Of a DNA stretch of 49,909 nucleotides, positions 1 to 7,773 are shown piece after piece. Location of the stretch: NCBI GenBank assembly GCA_002085445.1, contig NBMI01000029.1:1-49909 (forward strand). Direction: 5' to 3'. This DNA comes from Candidatus Parabeggiatoa sp. nov. 2 (GTDB lineage Bacteria > Pseudomonadota > Gammaproteobacteria > Beggiatoales > Beggiatoaceae). Both the position numbers and the translations under genes were made by a program. The stretch's first letter is position 1; the number at the start of each line of letters is the position of its first letter. The notes under the pieces are model-generated. The model was not told where the DNA came from. It worked only from the letters and a program-made list of their open reading frames with translations, and made no database searches.

Positions 1-50
1 CCTACACGACATGACGGTTTGTAGGGGCAATCCCACGTGCAAAGCCCTTT

Positions 51-86
51 CGAGGTTCAAGTTTTTCTAGAAAAACTTGAACCTCG
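51..86. repeat. Perfect 36-bp palindrome
   Basis: The sequence from CGAGGTTCAAG to CTTGAACCTCG is its own reverse complement over all 36 bases, with TTTTTCTAGAAAAA in the middle. It lies 28 bp beyond the stop codon of the minus-strand lysozyme-like gene, so it could end that transcript, although the run of T expected of a classic terminator is weak. It is followed directly by AACTTAATGGCATTGA, an end sequence of the MITE family described at 4419-4556 and 9847-10049. Confidence 0.8.
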
Positions 87-113
87 AAAACTTAATGGCA
101 TTGAAGATAAGGC

Positions 114-800
114 CTACCGCCAGCCATGCAACTGAAACCAGCCACTACGATTAAGCACATCTCTGGAATAATCCTTGCCCGTAGTATTAGCATCAATATC
201 CAGTCTGGCCTGAAGGGCCTGCAAAGCGGCCGTCGCCCCGCCATTATAGGACGCGATCATCGCCCGTAACATTTGATCTTCGTTCAAACGAACCCGCTTT
301 CGCTGAAAAAATGTTTTGGCTCTATCCAGCACCGTGCATGCATACATGATATTTTCTCTAGGGTCTTGCCAGCGGCCAGTGCGTGCAAATTCATGCCAAT
401 CATAATCAATTTGCATCAAGCCGCGTCCATAGCCAGGGCCATCGGGTGGTTCCACGGAGCGTCTTTCACCCCGCGGCCGACGCCGTGCAAAATCACCCCG
501 CCCACCGGGGCCGGCGGGTTTAAGTGCCAACCCCCAATGTGATTCGCGCGAACCCATGCCACAAATGACTGAGGGCCGCACATTATATCGACGTGCCGCA
601 TCTTCAATAATCCCCCGATATTTAGCAACCTCTTCAAGTTGTTTAAGCATAGTCGTATTATTTCTGTCATACGTCGTATTGAAACGGCCCGGTTGTTGGG
701 GCATGGACCGCGGCTTAGGTTGAGGCGGTGGGGGAGGTTCTCTCCCAAACAGTTTTCTGAACCAGTTAAAAACTGAACCTCTTCTACCCGGTCTTTCCAT
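114..800 (-). CDS. Lysozyme-like / SLT-fold muramidase
   Basis: Predicted 228-residue peptidoglycan-cleaving enzyme of the goose-type lysozyme / lytic transglycosylase fold. Visible signatures are ICGMGSRESHWG with the presumed catalytic Glu near residue 86, GRGLMQIDYDWHEF near the middle, and a late SYNGG motif, in the order expected for this fold. The N-terminal 40 residues are basic and proline-rich with no clear signal peptide, so export is not obvious and a phage-like or effector-like role is possible. The start at 800 was chosen because AAGGAG lies six bases upstream of this ATG; an in-frame ATG exists at 845 without such a site. It is transcribed toward the window edge, away from the MORN lipoprotein gene, which has the same orientation. 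The fold is confident; the biological role is not. Confidence 0.75.
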   Translation of the reverse strand: MERPGRRGSVFNWFRKLFGREPPPPPQPKPRSMPQQPGRFNTTYDRNNTTMLKQLEEVAKYRGIIEDAARRYNVRPSVICGMGSRESHWGLALKPAGPGGRGDFARRRPRGERRSVEPPDGPGYGRGLMQIDYDWHEFARTGRWQDPRENIMYACTVLDRAKTFFQRKRVRLNEDQMLRAMIASYNGGATAALQALQARLDIDANTTGKDYSRDVLNRSGWFQLHGWR

Positions 801-981
801 AATCATCTCCTTTGAAGTGTGCAACAAACTTGATTGTCCCCTCACCCTTAGCTTGAAGGGGTGATGATATTTAAATGATTGTTTTTATGAGTTATTTTAA
901 CAACAGGAACAAAAGTGGGATCAACTTATCAATCCCTCGGAACTTGAGTCAAGCACCACCCCAGGGTGAGGATGAAATTAT

Positions 982-1587
982 CTACTTAAACTCCTCTTCT
1001 CCACCATCGGCATACTTCATCACACCACGTCCATAGCGTTTACCCTCTCTGAATTGTCCTATGTAACGGTCGCCATTACGCCAGACATAAGTACCCTGTC
1101 CATTGAGTACGCCGTCGATAAACTCACCGTCGTAAGTGTCTATACCCACCGCTTTACCACGTCCATACGCTTTGCCGCCCCGACATTTTCCACTATATTT
1201 GCCACGAAGACGCCGATCAGCAACATAACAACCATTATGGGGAATTTGAGACTCTCCCTTGACAAATCGCCCGACAAAACGTTCTCCGTCACCCCAAATA
1301 TAGGTGCCCTGCCCATGGGGATAACCATTGACAAACTCACCTTGATATCTGTGCTTACCAATCGCTTCCCCACGTCCGTGTGCTTTGCCACCGTTGCAGT
1401 CACCTTTATAATGACCATAAAGTTCGGGAACAGCGACTTCACAATCCAGCTGGGGAGTCGTTGGTTGAGTCATTTGGGGAAGAGCCCGTGGAGTCGGCAG
1501 GGGCGGCGGCGTTTCACAGCCGGCTACGGCTAAAAAACCCATCGCACCCAACAGATAAAAAAGTATCTTTTTATGTATCAATGACAT
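982..1587 (-). CDS. MORN-repeat lipoprotein
   Basis: 201-residue predicted lipoprotein. The N-terminus is a lipoprotein signal: KK, a hydrophobic stretch, then LAVAGC with the lipidated Cys at residue 24. The mature part has a short proline-rich linker followed by two clusters of MORN-type repeats (YxGEFxxGxxxGxGTYxWxxGxRYxGxF pattern). The two clusters resemble each other, each opening with a GxCxGGKAxGRG segment, which suggests internal duplication. MORN proteins form elongated beta-hairpin sheets and commonly act as scaffolds at membranes; the function here is unknown. The start at 1587 is supported by AGGAG eight bases upstream. An in-frame ATG at 1653 would add residues before the lipoprotein signal and is rejected. 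Confidence 0.8.
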   Translation of the reverse strand: MSLIHKKILFYLLGAMGFLAVAGCETPPPLPTPRALPQMTQPTTPQLDCEVAVPELYGHYKGDCNGGKAHGRGEAIGKHRYQGEFVNGYPHGQGTYIWGDGERFVGRFVKGESQIPHNGCYVADRRLRGKYSGKCRGGKAYGRGKAVGIDTYDGEFIDGVLNGQGTYVWRNGDRYIGQFREGKRYGRGVMKYADGGEEEFK

Positions 1588-1757
1588 AGCTAATTCTCCT
1601 AACCTATCGAATACACAGGCGCTCATCATGCGAATAAAGAATGAAAATTTCAAAATGAAAACAAAGGGTTTTTTTTAGACGAAATTCGTGTCACCATTTG
1701 ATCGTAAACTTATTCCTGTGGACTCAATTGAACTATTCATTCGCCTTCATCATTGTT

Positions 1758-1848
1758 GACTCCCCTCCGAAAACCCCGATATAAGCAAACGCTAATGTTT
1801 TAAACATAATAAGCGTTTTTACATAGCCGACTTTTTGGAGGGGACTCA
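1758..1848. repeat. Long imperfect inverted repeat
   Basis: The outer arms GACTCCCCTCCGAAAA and TTTTGGAGGGGACTC pair, as do the inner arms AAACGCT and AGCGTTT, centred on the palindrome ATGTTTTAAACAT. The whole 91-bp segment can fold into one long hairpin. It sits in the 737-bp non-coding stretch between the MORN gene and slt and may be a small palindromic mobile element. Confidence 0.6.
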
Positions 1849-1942
1849 TTATTAAGACTTATTTCAATTTCTCAGAAATCCTGTGTACAATAAATTATAT
1901 TAAGTCCCCGTGCAAGAGTTTTCCAATATTATAATTACAACC

Positions 1943-2018
1943 GTTTGTAGTAGGCGATTTATCGCCTCAATTGGTGTCCCGTTTGTAGTAGGCGATTTAT
2001 CGCCTCAATTGGTGTCCC
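1943..2018. repeat. Two tandem copies of a 38-bp GGCGATTTATCGCC repeat
   Basis: Two perfect back-to-back copies (1943-1980, 1981-2018) containing GTTTGTAGTAGGCGATTT. The core GGCGATAAATCGCC is palindromic. The same element, in the opposite orientation, recurs at about 12119-12144, 19917-20003 and 22332-22356, so it is a dispersed repeat. Confidence 0.85.
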
Positions 2019-2161
2019 ACAGACATTTATCAGACATTGAATCCATACTTAATGACATCAACGGTTTACCGCAGGGTGGTGAAAATCAGGTTATTTTGGC
2101 CCAAAAACTGATCCAATTTTTATTCCGCATTGAAAAAAATCCTCTAAAAATCGTCAGTTAA
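2019..2161 (+). other. Possible remnant of a coding region
   Basis: An open frame directly after the tandem repeats encodes about 45 residues (DIESILNDINGLPQGG, then an amphipathic helix, ending KIVS and a stop at 2161) with protein-like composition. It has no start with a ribosome binding site of its own; the frame can only be extended upstream through the repeat. I do not recognise the family. It may be the tail of a lost gene or chance. Confidence 0.2.
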
Positions 2162-2324
2162 ATAGCCATAAAAAAATTAGCAATTCACAATTCGTTTACG
2201 TCACAATTTTCACTCACCACTCCAGGTTTACCCGGGTATTTTTCTGCACCACTAGAGATTTTGGCATAGAAATTGCCCAGTGCTCGTTAAAGATAATCCA
2301 CCCTAACTGGAGGATAAAAGTAAC

Positions 2325-4343
2325 ATGAAACAACAGTATTTACGTCCTTTTTTGAAACATCTACGCTTTCTCAGCGTAACAACGCTCATAGCGTTGGGTA
2401 GTTTTAGCGCACACGCTGGCGATCTCACCCAACAGCGGTTGCACTTTGAGTTCGCTCTTGAGGCACTCCAAACCAAAGACTGGGATAATTTTCAGCAATT
2501 CTCCACCGGTTTGCAAGACTATCCGCTTTATTACTATCTGCGCTATCAATACCTCAAACCGCGATTGAAAGAAGTGCCGCAATCTGAAATACAAGCGTTT
2601 TTAAGACGCTACGGCGACACCTATTTCGGGGACTCATTGCGCCGTGACTGGCTAAACCAATTAGTCAAAATGGGCGATTGGGCAACCTTTGTGCGATTTT
2701 ACGCGCCCCAGAAATCCACCAGCCTACAATGTCATTATGTCCAGGCACGCCTGATGACGGGACGGCAAATTCGCGCCGCTGTTCGTGATGCAAAAAAATT
2801 ATGGCTGGTTGGCAAATCACAACCCAAAGCCTGCGATCCGGTGTTTGAATACTTGTATGAAAACGGCCAGATCAACAACACACTGCTATGGAAACGCATT
2901 AGCTTAGCGATGAAGAAAAGCCGACTCAGTTTAGCCCGCGCCTTGGCAAAACGTCTTGATCCGGCCTCACGCGCTTGGGTAACCCGTTGGCAAACCATGC
3001 ACAAAAGACCAGCGCAAACTCTCGCAGAGTTTAGTGAGCCGGATGTGCCCATCGTGCGTGAAATTATCCTGCACGGCATTAAACGCTTAGCGAGAAAACA
3101 ATTTGAACTCGCCAACGAGTATTGGAACACGTTCCAACCTCACTATGACTTTTCGGTACAACAAATAGGCGAAATGCAACGTGATCTCGCTTTAGCCAGC
3201 GTCAAGCGCGATCATCCAGAGGCCCTTAAATGGCTCACCGCCGTCAACAAAAACTACCTCAATGAGAAAGTGAGCCAAACGCGCATCAAGCTCGCCTTCA
3301 AGAGACAAAATTGGCATGCCCTGCTTGACTTCGTTACCGAACTGCCTGAAAAAGAACGCAACATCTTGCGATGGCGCTACTGGCATGCGCGTGCCCTTGA
3401 ACAAACAGGAAAATCGACCCAAGCGCGACGGATGTACAAAAAACTTGCCAAAGAACGCGATTACTACGGTTTTCTAGCGGCAGATCGCGTTAGAGCAAAA
3501 TATCGCATGCGACATCGCCCCATCGCCTTTACACCGACCGAGCAAGCCACACTGATGAAAAACCTCAGCATTGCCGGCGCTTATGAATTTTATCAGTTGG
3601 GCCAACAGAAAAGCGAAGAGCGCAAATGGATACTCAATGCACGGCGCGAATGGCACCACGCCCTCAAACACATTAACAAACGTCAACAAGCCGTTGCCGC
3701 CGCGCTTGCCAGTCGCTGGGGATGGCATGATCGGGCCGTCATAACGGCCGCCAAAGCCGGCCATTATGACGATTTAGATGTCCGGTTTCCACTCGCTTTT
3801 TATCCGCATTTTGCGGCCGGTGCCACAAATCAAGACATTGATTTAGCTTGGGTTTACGGCATAACACGTCAAGAAAGTGCCTTTATGAGCAAAGTTCGCT
3901 CCCGCGCCGGGGCCCTTGGTTTAATGCAATTGATGCCCGCCACGGGTCGATTGGTGGCGAGAAAAATCGGCCTCCAATTGAGAAGCACACGGGATATTTT
4001 AGACATTGACACCAACATCAGCTTAGGCACGGCCTACTTACGGCAAATGCTTGACCGATTCGACGGCAACTACATGCTGGCGACTGCCGCCTACAATGCC
4101 GGCCCAGGCCGCGCTAAACGTTGGGCGGCAAAAAATGCCTGCGTGCCGGCCGACATTTGGGTGGAATTAATTCCATTTAACGAAACCCGCAACTACGTGC
4201 GCCGTGTTCTGTTTTATACCCGCGTGTTTGAATCTCGGTTGGGACAACGAACGCGCCCGCTGCGAGTGACACTCGCCCCGTATAACAGTTGTGCATCTAC
4301 CTACATCCGTCGTAACGAAAACAATCCTAAGACACCGGGGTAA
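2325..4343 (+). CDS. slt: Soluble lytic murein transglycosylase (Slt70 type)
   Basis: 672-residue periplasmic lytic transglycosylase that cleaves the MurNAc-GlcNAc bond of peptidoglycan to form 1,6-anhydromuropeptides. The N-terminus is a Sec signal (basic KHLRF, hydrophobic TTLIALGSF, cleavage near SAHA-GD). Residues about 35-480 form the long alpha-helical superhelical U/L region typical of Slt70, and residues about 500-640 the lysozyme-like catalytic domain. That domain shows VYGITRQESAF with catalytic Glu517, then GALGLMQLMPATG, then AAYNAGPGRAKRW. The length is close to E. coli Slt. GGAGG lies ten bases before the ATG. It appears to be transcribed alone, followed by about 800 bp of mobile-element DNA. 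Confidence 0.95.
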   Translation: MKQQYLRPFLKHLRFLSVTTLIALGSFSAHAGDLTQQRLHFEFALEALQTKDWDNFQQFSTGLQDYPLYYYLRYQYLKPRLKEVPQSEIQAFLRRYGDTYFGDSLRRDWLNQLVKMGDWATFVRFYAPQKSTSLQCHYVQARLMTGRQIRAAVRDAKKLWLVGKSQPKACDPVFEYLYENGQINNTLLWKRISLAMKKSRLSLARALAKRLDPASRAWVTRWQTMHKRPAQTLAEFSEPDVPIVREIILHGIKRLARKQFELANEYWNTFQPHYDFSVQQIGEMQRDLALASVKRDHPEALKWLTAVNKNYLNEKVSQTRIKLAFKRQNWHALLDFVTELPEKERNILRWRYWHARALEQTGKSTQARRMYKKLAKERDYYGFLAADRVRAKYRMRHRPIAFTPTEQATLMKNLSIAGAYEFYQLGQQKSEERKWILNARREWHHALKHINKRQQAVAAALASRWGWHDRAVITAAKAGHYDDLDVRFPLAFYPHFAAGATNQDIDLAWVYGITRQESAFMSKVRSRAGALGLMQLMPATGRLVARKIGLQLRSTRDILDIDTNISLGTAYLRQMLDRFDGNYMLATAAYNAGPGRAKRWAAKNACVPADIWVELIPFNETRNYVRRVLFYTRVFESRLGQRTRPLRVTLAPYNSCASTYIRRNENNPKTPG

Positions 4344-4418
4344 TGAGTAACTGGTAATTGGTTTCGCGGCAAAACACCCAATTTTCCGTCCAAAGCTGAA
4401 GCTTTGGACGGCTCTGCC

Positions 4419-4556
4419 TCAATGCCACACAGTTTGCGGAATTAGAAACAAATAATCCCCCCGCCTTTGGTAAAGCCGTCGTCTAATAGCTGAAGTGCCC
4501 TAAAGGGCACTGAAGACTCGCTCTTTCTCGTTTATTTCTTAACTTAATGGCATTGA
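4419..4556. mobile_element. MITE-like element, TCAATGCCA ends, 10-bp flanking duplication
   Basis: A 138-bp segment begins TCAATGCCA and ends TGGCATTGA (perfect 9-bp terminal inverted repeat). It is flanked on both sides by the direct repeat CGGCTCTGCC (4409-4418 and 4557-4566), which looks like a target-site duplication. No transposase is inside. The inner right end CTTAACTTAATGGCATTGA is shared with the element at 9847-10049 and with solitary ends near 89-105, 10179 and 11643. Confidence 0.6.
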
Positions 4557-4758
4557 CGGCTCTGCCTACGCTTACGCTTTGGACTCCATTACAACTCATT
4601 TATTTCAAAGTTCCCAAGCCTTTTCATACCCTCAACAAAGTTGTTTTCAATTATAGACAGACACCATTCCTTTTTAAGGGATGCTATTTGTTTTCTTCAT
4701 CACAAGCCCCTCCTAAAAGGGCGATGGCCGCTCTTTTAATCACACCCATCATCACCGC

Positions 4759-5039
4759 AACTTATAGCTACAAGGATTGTATATAAAAAAGGATTTCTTA
4801 TAATTGCTGATAATGACCAAATTCTTTGCTTGGAAAATCAACTCGTTGAGAAGAAAGCTATTCAATCAGCAAATGCTTATTCAAAGAAAAATCAAGAGTG
4901 ATTTGATGCTCTAAACTATAGATATTCAGATAATTATTTAGTCCCCTTTAGGGGACTTAAGCTTTCGGCTGCCAAAGAAATTATTTATCTGAAAAACTCT
5001 AAAATCCTTTATTATATACAATCCTTGTAGTTATAAGTT
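4759..5039. mobile_element. MITE-like element, ACTACAAGGATTGTATA ends
   Basis: 281-bp non-coding element whose left end (AACTTATAGCTACAAGGATT...) matches the reverse complement of its right end over about 38 bp with very few differences. The interior shares a GGAAAAT-AACTCGTT segment with the related element at 21983-22305. It also carries a small hairpin, AAGTCCCC-TAAA-GGGGACTT, near 4935-4960. A second, partial right end follows at 5040-5078. It lies 60-100 bp upstream of the caspase gene, so it may affect that gene's promoter. Confidence 0.75.
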
Positions 5040-5138
5040 TCTAAAATCCCTTATTATATAGAATCCTTGTAGTTATATGTAGGGACTTTTGAACGCTCTT
5101 ATGTTATTCTAAATCGTTTACCAATGAAAGAGAAAACG

Positions 5139-7298
5139 ATGAACAACAACTATCTATCTTATTGTTTCCACGCCAAAATAGCCAAAATATTGGCGATTCT
5201 ATGCCTCATTGCCTCGGCTTTTTTGGCCCCAGTGATGGCAGCGGAAAAATACGCGCTGTTGGTAGGGGTTTCAAACTACCCCAACTTAGAACCACATTTG
5301 CAACTCCAAGGCCCCGCCAACGATGTCATTTTAATGAAACGAGTGCTGCGAGACAAAGGCGTTGCCCATATCCAAATATTGGCTGAAGGCCAAGCCAAAG
5401 ATCATCTCCCCACCCGTCAAGCCATTTTAGCGGCACTGGCTCGTCTCACTCAGCAAGTCAAGCCGGATGACTTCGTGTTTCTGTATTTTTCAGGGCACGG
5501 CTCTCAGCAGCCCGTCTCCCCTACCACCAAGACACACCATGAACCCGACGGCTTAGATGAACTTTTCTTACCCAGAGACGTTGGGCACTGGAACGATAAA
5601 ATCAGCGCGGTAGAAAACGCCATTGTCGATAATGAATTGAATAAACACATCACCGCCCTGCGTCACAAAGGCGCTTTTATTTGGGCCGTCTTTGATAGCT
5701 GTCATTCTGGGACAATGACAAGAGCCATCAAGAAAAACGACATTCGTGAGCGTCGAGTCTCACCTCGCGCACTTGGAGTGCCAACCCAAGCACTCACAGT
5801 CAACCCGTCGCGTGATATATCGCCGAGCCAAAGCGATAGCACGAAGATTCGTAGCCCAGATAAAACCGCAAGCCGCGGCGGCTACGTCGCCTTCTATGCC
5901 GCTCAATCCACCGAAACCACCCCCGAAATGTTTTTACCGGTGGCAAATCCCGGCCCACAGACTCACGGCCTATTCACTTACACTTTAGCTGAGGTGTTGG
6001 CCCAAAATGACGATATCAGTTATCGAGAAGTCGGTCAACTGATACTGCAACGCTACGCGGCCCAAAATTACCGCCGCCCAACGCCCCTATTTGAAGGCAC
6101 ACGTTTAGATGCCCCGATTTTTGGCACGGGGGCCGGTAAGCGGACACCACAATGGCGAATTCAACGACGAAGATTTTCTTCGCGCATGAAAATAGCGGCG
6201 GGGCAAGTACACCGACTGGACAAAGGCAGTATTTTAGCAATCCTGCCAAACGCTTGGGCGGCCGAGGAGGCCGCGTTGGGATATGCAGTAGTCATTCGTG
6301 CGGCCACCTTGGAAAGTCACATTAAAACGGTAGCCCACAATGGTAAACCGGCCTTAGCGAAACAAGATATCCCCGGAGGCGCTTATGCCAGACTGGTTGA
6401 ACCCAAAATGTCTTTAACACTGCGAATAGCCTTACCGCCTAAACCCGCTACTGGAACAACGCCCAATGCACTAGAAACCCAAGCGCGACAAGTTCTGAAA
6501 GAGATAATCGACTCAGAACACCATTTTGGCGTTAATATCGCCTGGGTGCAAGCCGATGAAAATGCCGATTTGCACTTACTGTTGAAAGACGAACAACTAT
6601 GGCTATTGCCGCCGACGGCCGACTTAATTGAGACTGGGCCTCAAAAAACCCACTCCATCCGCCTCAACACCACCAAAGCCGACTTACGCGACAAATTGGT
6701 GACGAGCTTTCAAGCCATTGCCAACGTTCTCAACCTGTTGCGTATGTCCAACAAAATGCCGCGAGGCCGATTCGTCAAACAAATTCAAATCAGCGCCAGC
6801 GTAGAACGCGCAGACGAATACAAACCCATTGAAGCCGACAAAATACCCTCCCTATCTGATGGTGATATTTTGACGCTCACTCTCAAAAACAACAGTGACA
6901 CTGCAACGGACGTCACCATACTCTATGTAGACAGTGAATACGGCATCACCCCCATGTATCCCGCCGAAGAAGGTGAAATTAACCGCATCGAAGCCGGAGG
7001 AAACGATTGGCTAGAACTTGAACTGTACGCCGATACAGCAGGCACAGAACGCCTAGTAGTGATAGCGGTGGCTGCCCAACCCAATACCCTGATGAAAGAT
7101 TTTAGCTTTTTAGCGCAACCTCGGCTACCGCGCACCCGCGGCAGCAATAAGAAACCGAGCCTATATGACTTACTCCTAAAGGCCGGCTTTGGTACCAGAG
7201 GCGCAAAGAAGCGTAAACGTTTCAATGAAGCGTTAATAAAAGTATTTAGTTGGGAAATTGCCCCCAAATCAGAAAAAAAGCGAGGAATACGAGGCTAA
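5139..7298 (+). CDS. Secreted caspase-family (C14) peptidase with DUF4384-like C-terminus
   Basis: 719-residue cysteine peptidase of the caspase/metacaspase clan. A signal peptide (hydrophobic AKILAILCLIASAFL, cleavage near VMAA-EK) implies periplasmic or extracellular location. The caspase p20 fold runs from KYALLVGVSNYP to about residue 300. The dyad is His120 in YFSGHGSQ and Cys188 in FDSCHSGTMTR, so it should be catalytically competent. Residues about 300-540 are uncharacterised. Residues about 545-660 resemble DUF4384 (LTLKNNSDT, LYVDSEYGITPMYP, ERLVVIAV), often found behind bacterial caspase domains. The start at 5139 has a weak AAAGAGA site; an in-frame ATG at 5124 is a plausible alternative. 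It stands alone between repeat tracts. Family is confident; substrate unknown. Confidence 0.88.
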   Translation: MNNNYLSYCFHAKIAKILAILCLIASAFLAPVMAAEKYALLVGVSNYPNLEPHLQLQGPANDVILMKRVLRDKGVAHIQILAEGQAKDHLPTRQAILAALARLTQQVKPDDFVFLYFSGHGSQQPVSPTTKTHHEPDGLDELFLPRDVGHWNDKISAVENAIVDNELNKHITALRHKGAFIWAVFDSCHSGTMTRAIKKNDIRERRVSPRALGVPTQALTVNPSRDISPSQSDSTKIRSPDKTASRGGYVAFYAAQSTETTPEMFLPVANPGPQTHGLFTYTLAEVLAQNDDISYREVGQLILQRYAAQNYRRPTPLFEGTRLDAPIFGTGAGKRTPQWRIQRRRFSSRMKIAAGQVHRLDKGSILAILPNAWAAEEAALGYAVVIRAATLESHIKTVAHNGKPALAKQDIPGGAYARLVEPKMSLTLRIALPPKPATGTTPNALETQARQVLKEIIDSEHHFGVNIAWVQADENADLHLLLKDEQLWLLPPTADLIETGPQKTHSIRLNTTKADLRDKLVTSFQAIANVLNLLRMSNKMPRGRFVKQIQISASVERADEYKPIEADKIPSLSDGDILTLTLKNNSDTATDVTILYVDSEYGITPMYPAEEGEINRIEAGGNDWLELELYADTAGTERLVVIAVAAQPNTLMKDFSFLAQPRLPRTRGSNKKPSLYDLLLKAGFGTRGAKKRKRFNEALIKVFSWEIAPKSEKKRGIRG

Positions 7299-7311
7299 CA
7301 GGAACCGGCAA

Positions 7312-7380
7312 GGAGTCCAAACTTTAGTTTGGCAGGAGTCCAAACTTTAGTTTGGCAGAAGTCCAAACTTTAGTTTGGCA
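7312..7380. repeat. Three tandem 23-bp GTCCAAACTTTAGTTTGGCA repeats
   Basis: Three back-to-back copies starting at 7312, 7335 and 7358, the third with one change. Each contains the hairpin CCAAACTTTAGTTTGG. Further copies occur near 11065-11090, 11130-11155, 11737-11757 and 28570-28635. The tract begins 14 bp after the caspase stop codon and could act as a 3' hairpin set. Confidence 0.85.
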
Positions 7381-7773
7381 GAGTAGTAATACGCGGCCCC
7401 TGTTATTAACATGAGTTCGACTTATTTTTCAATAACTTGTGTCAATTTGAGAGTAATCAATTGGTTGAAAAGAATTAATTGATTAAAAACGATATTTTTA
7501 TAATTAAACCCTTACCATTAATACGTTAAAACTTACAAATTGTGGGCCATAGACTGTTATAGCCAAATTGTTGGCGAAGTTTTTAACTGATTGATTTAAC
7601 AGTCATTAATAAGTAACGATTTGATAGGATTAATAATTATATAAGTCACTGATATTTAAAATCGAACTCACGTTATTAATTAACAATTAATCATTAATCA
7701 TTAATCATTAATCATTAACTATTAATTAGTCCGCCCCGAATATGTGCAGAAACGCTATAAAAAGGAGCAACAA
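7381..7773. other. AT-rich intergenic tract with TTAATCA tandem repeats
   Basis: No gene seen. The stretch is strongly AT-rich, with four uninterrupted TTAATCA heptamers at 7687-7714 and several ATTAAT-type runs. It probably holds the promoter of the 7774-9582 pair, but no convincing -35/-10 pair can be assigned by eye. Confidence 0.5.

Noticed and set aside
4547..4786. 79-codon plus-strand frame before the caspase gene
   Set aside because: Starts in a MITE end and stops in another MITE; no ribosome binding site or recognisable protein pattern.
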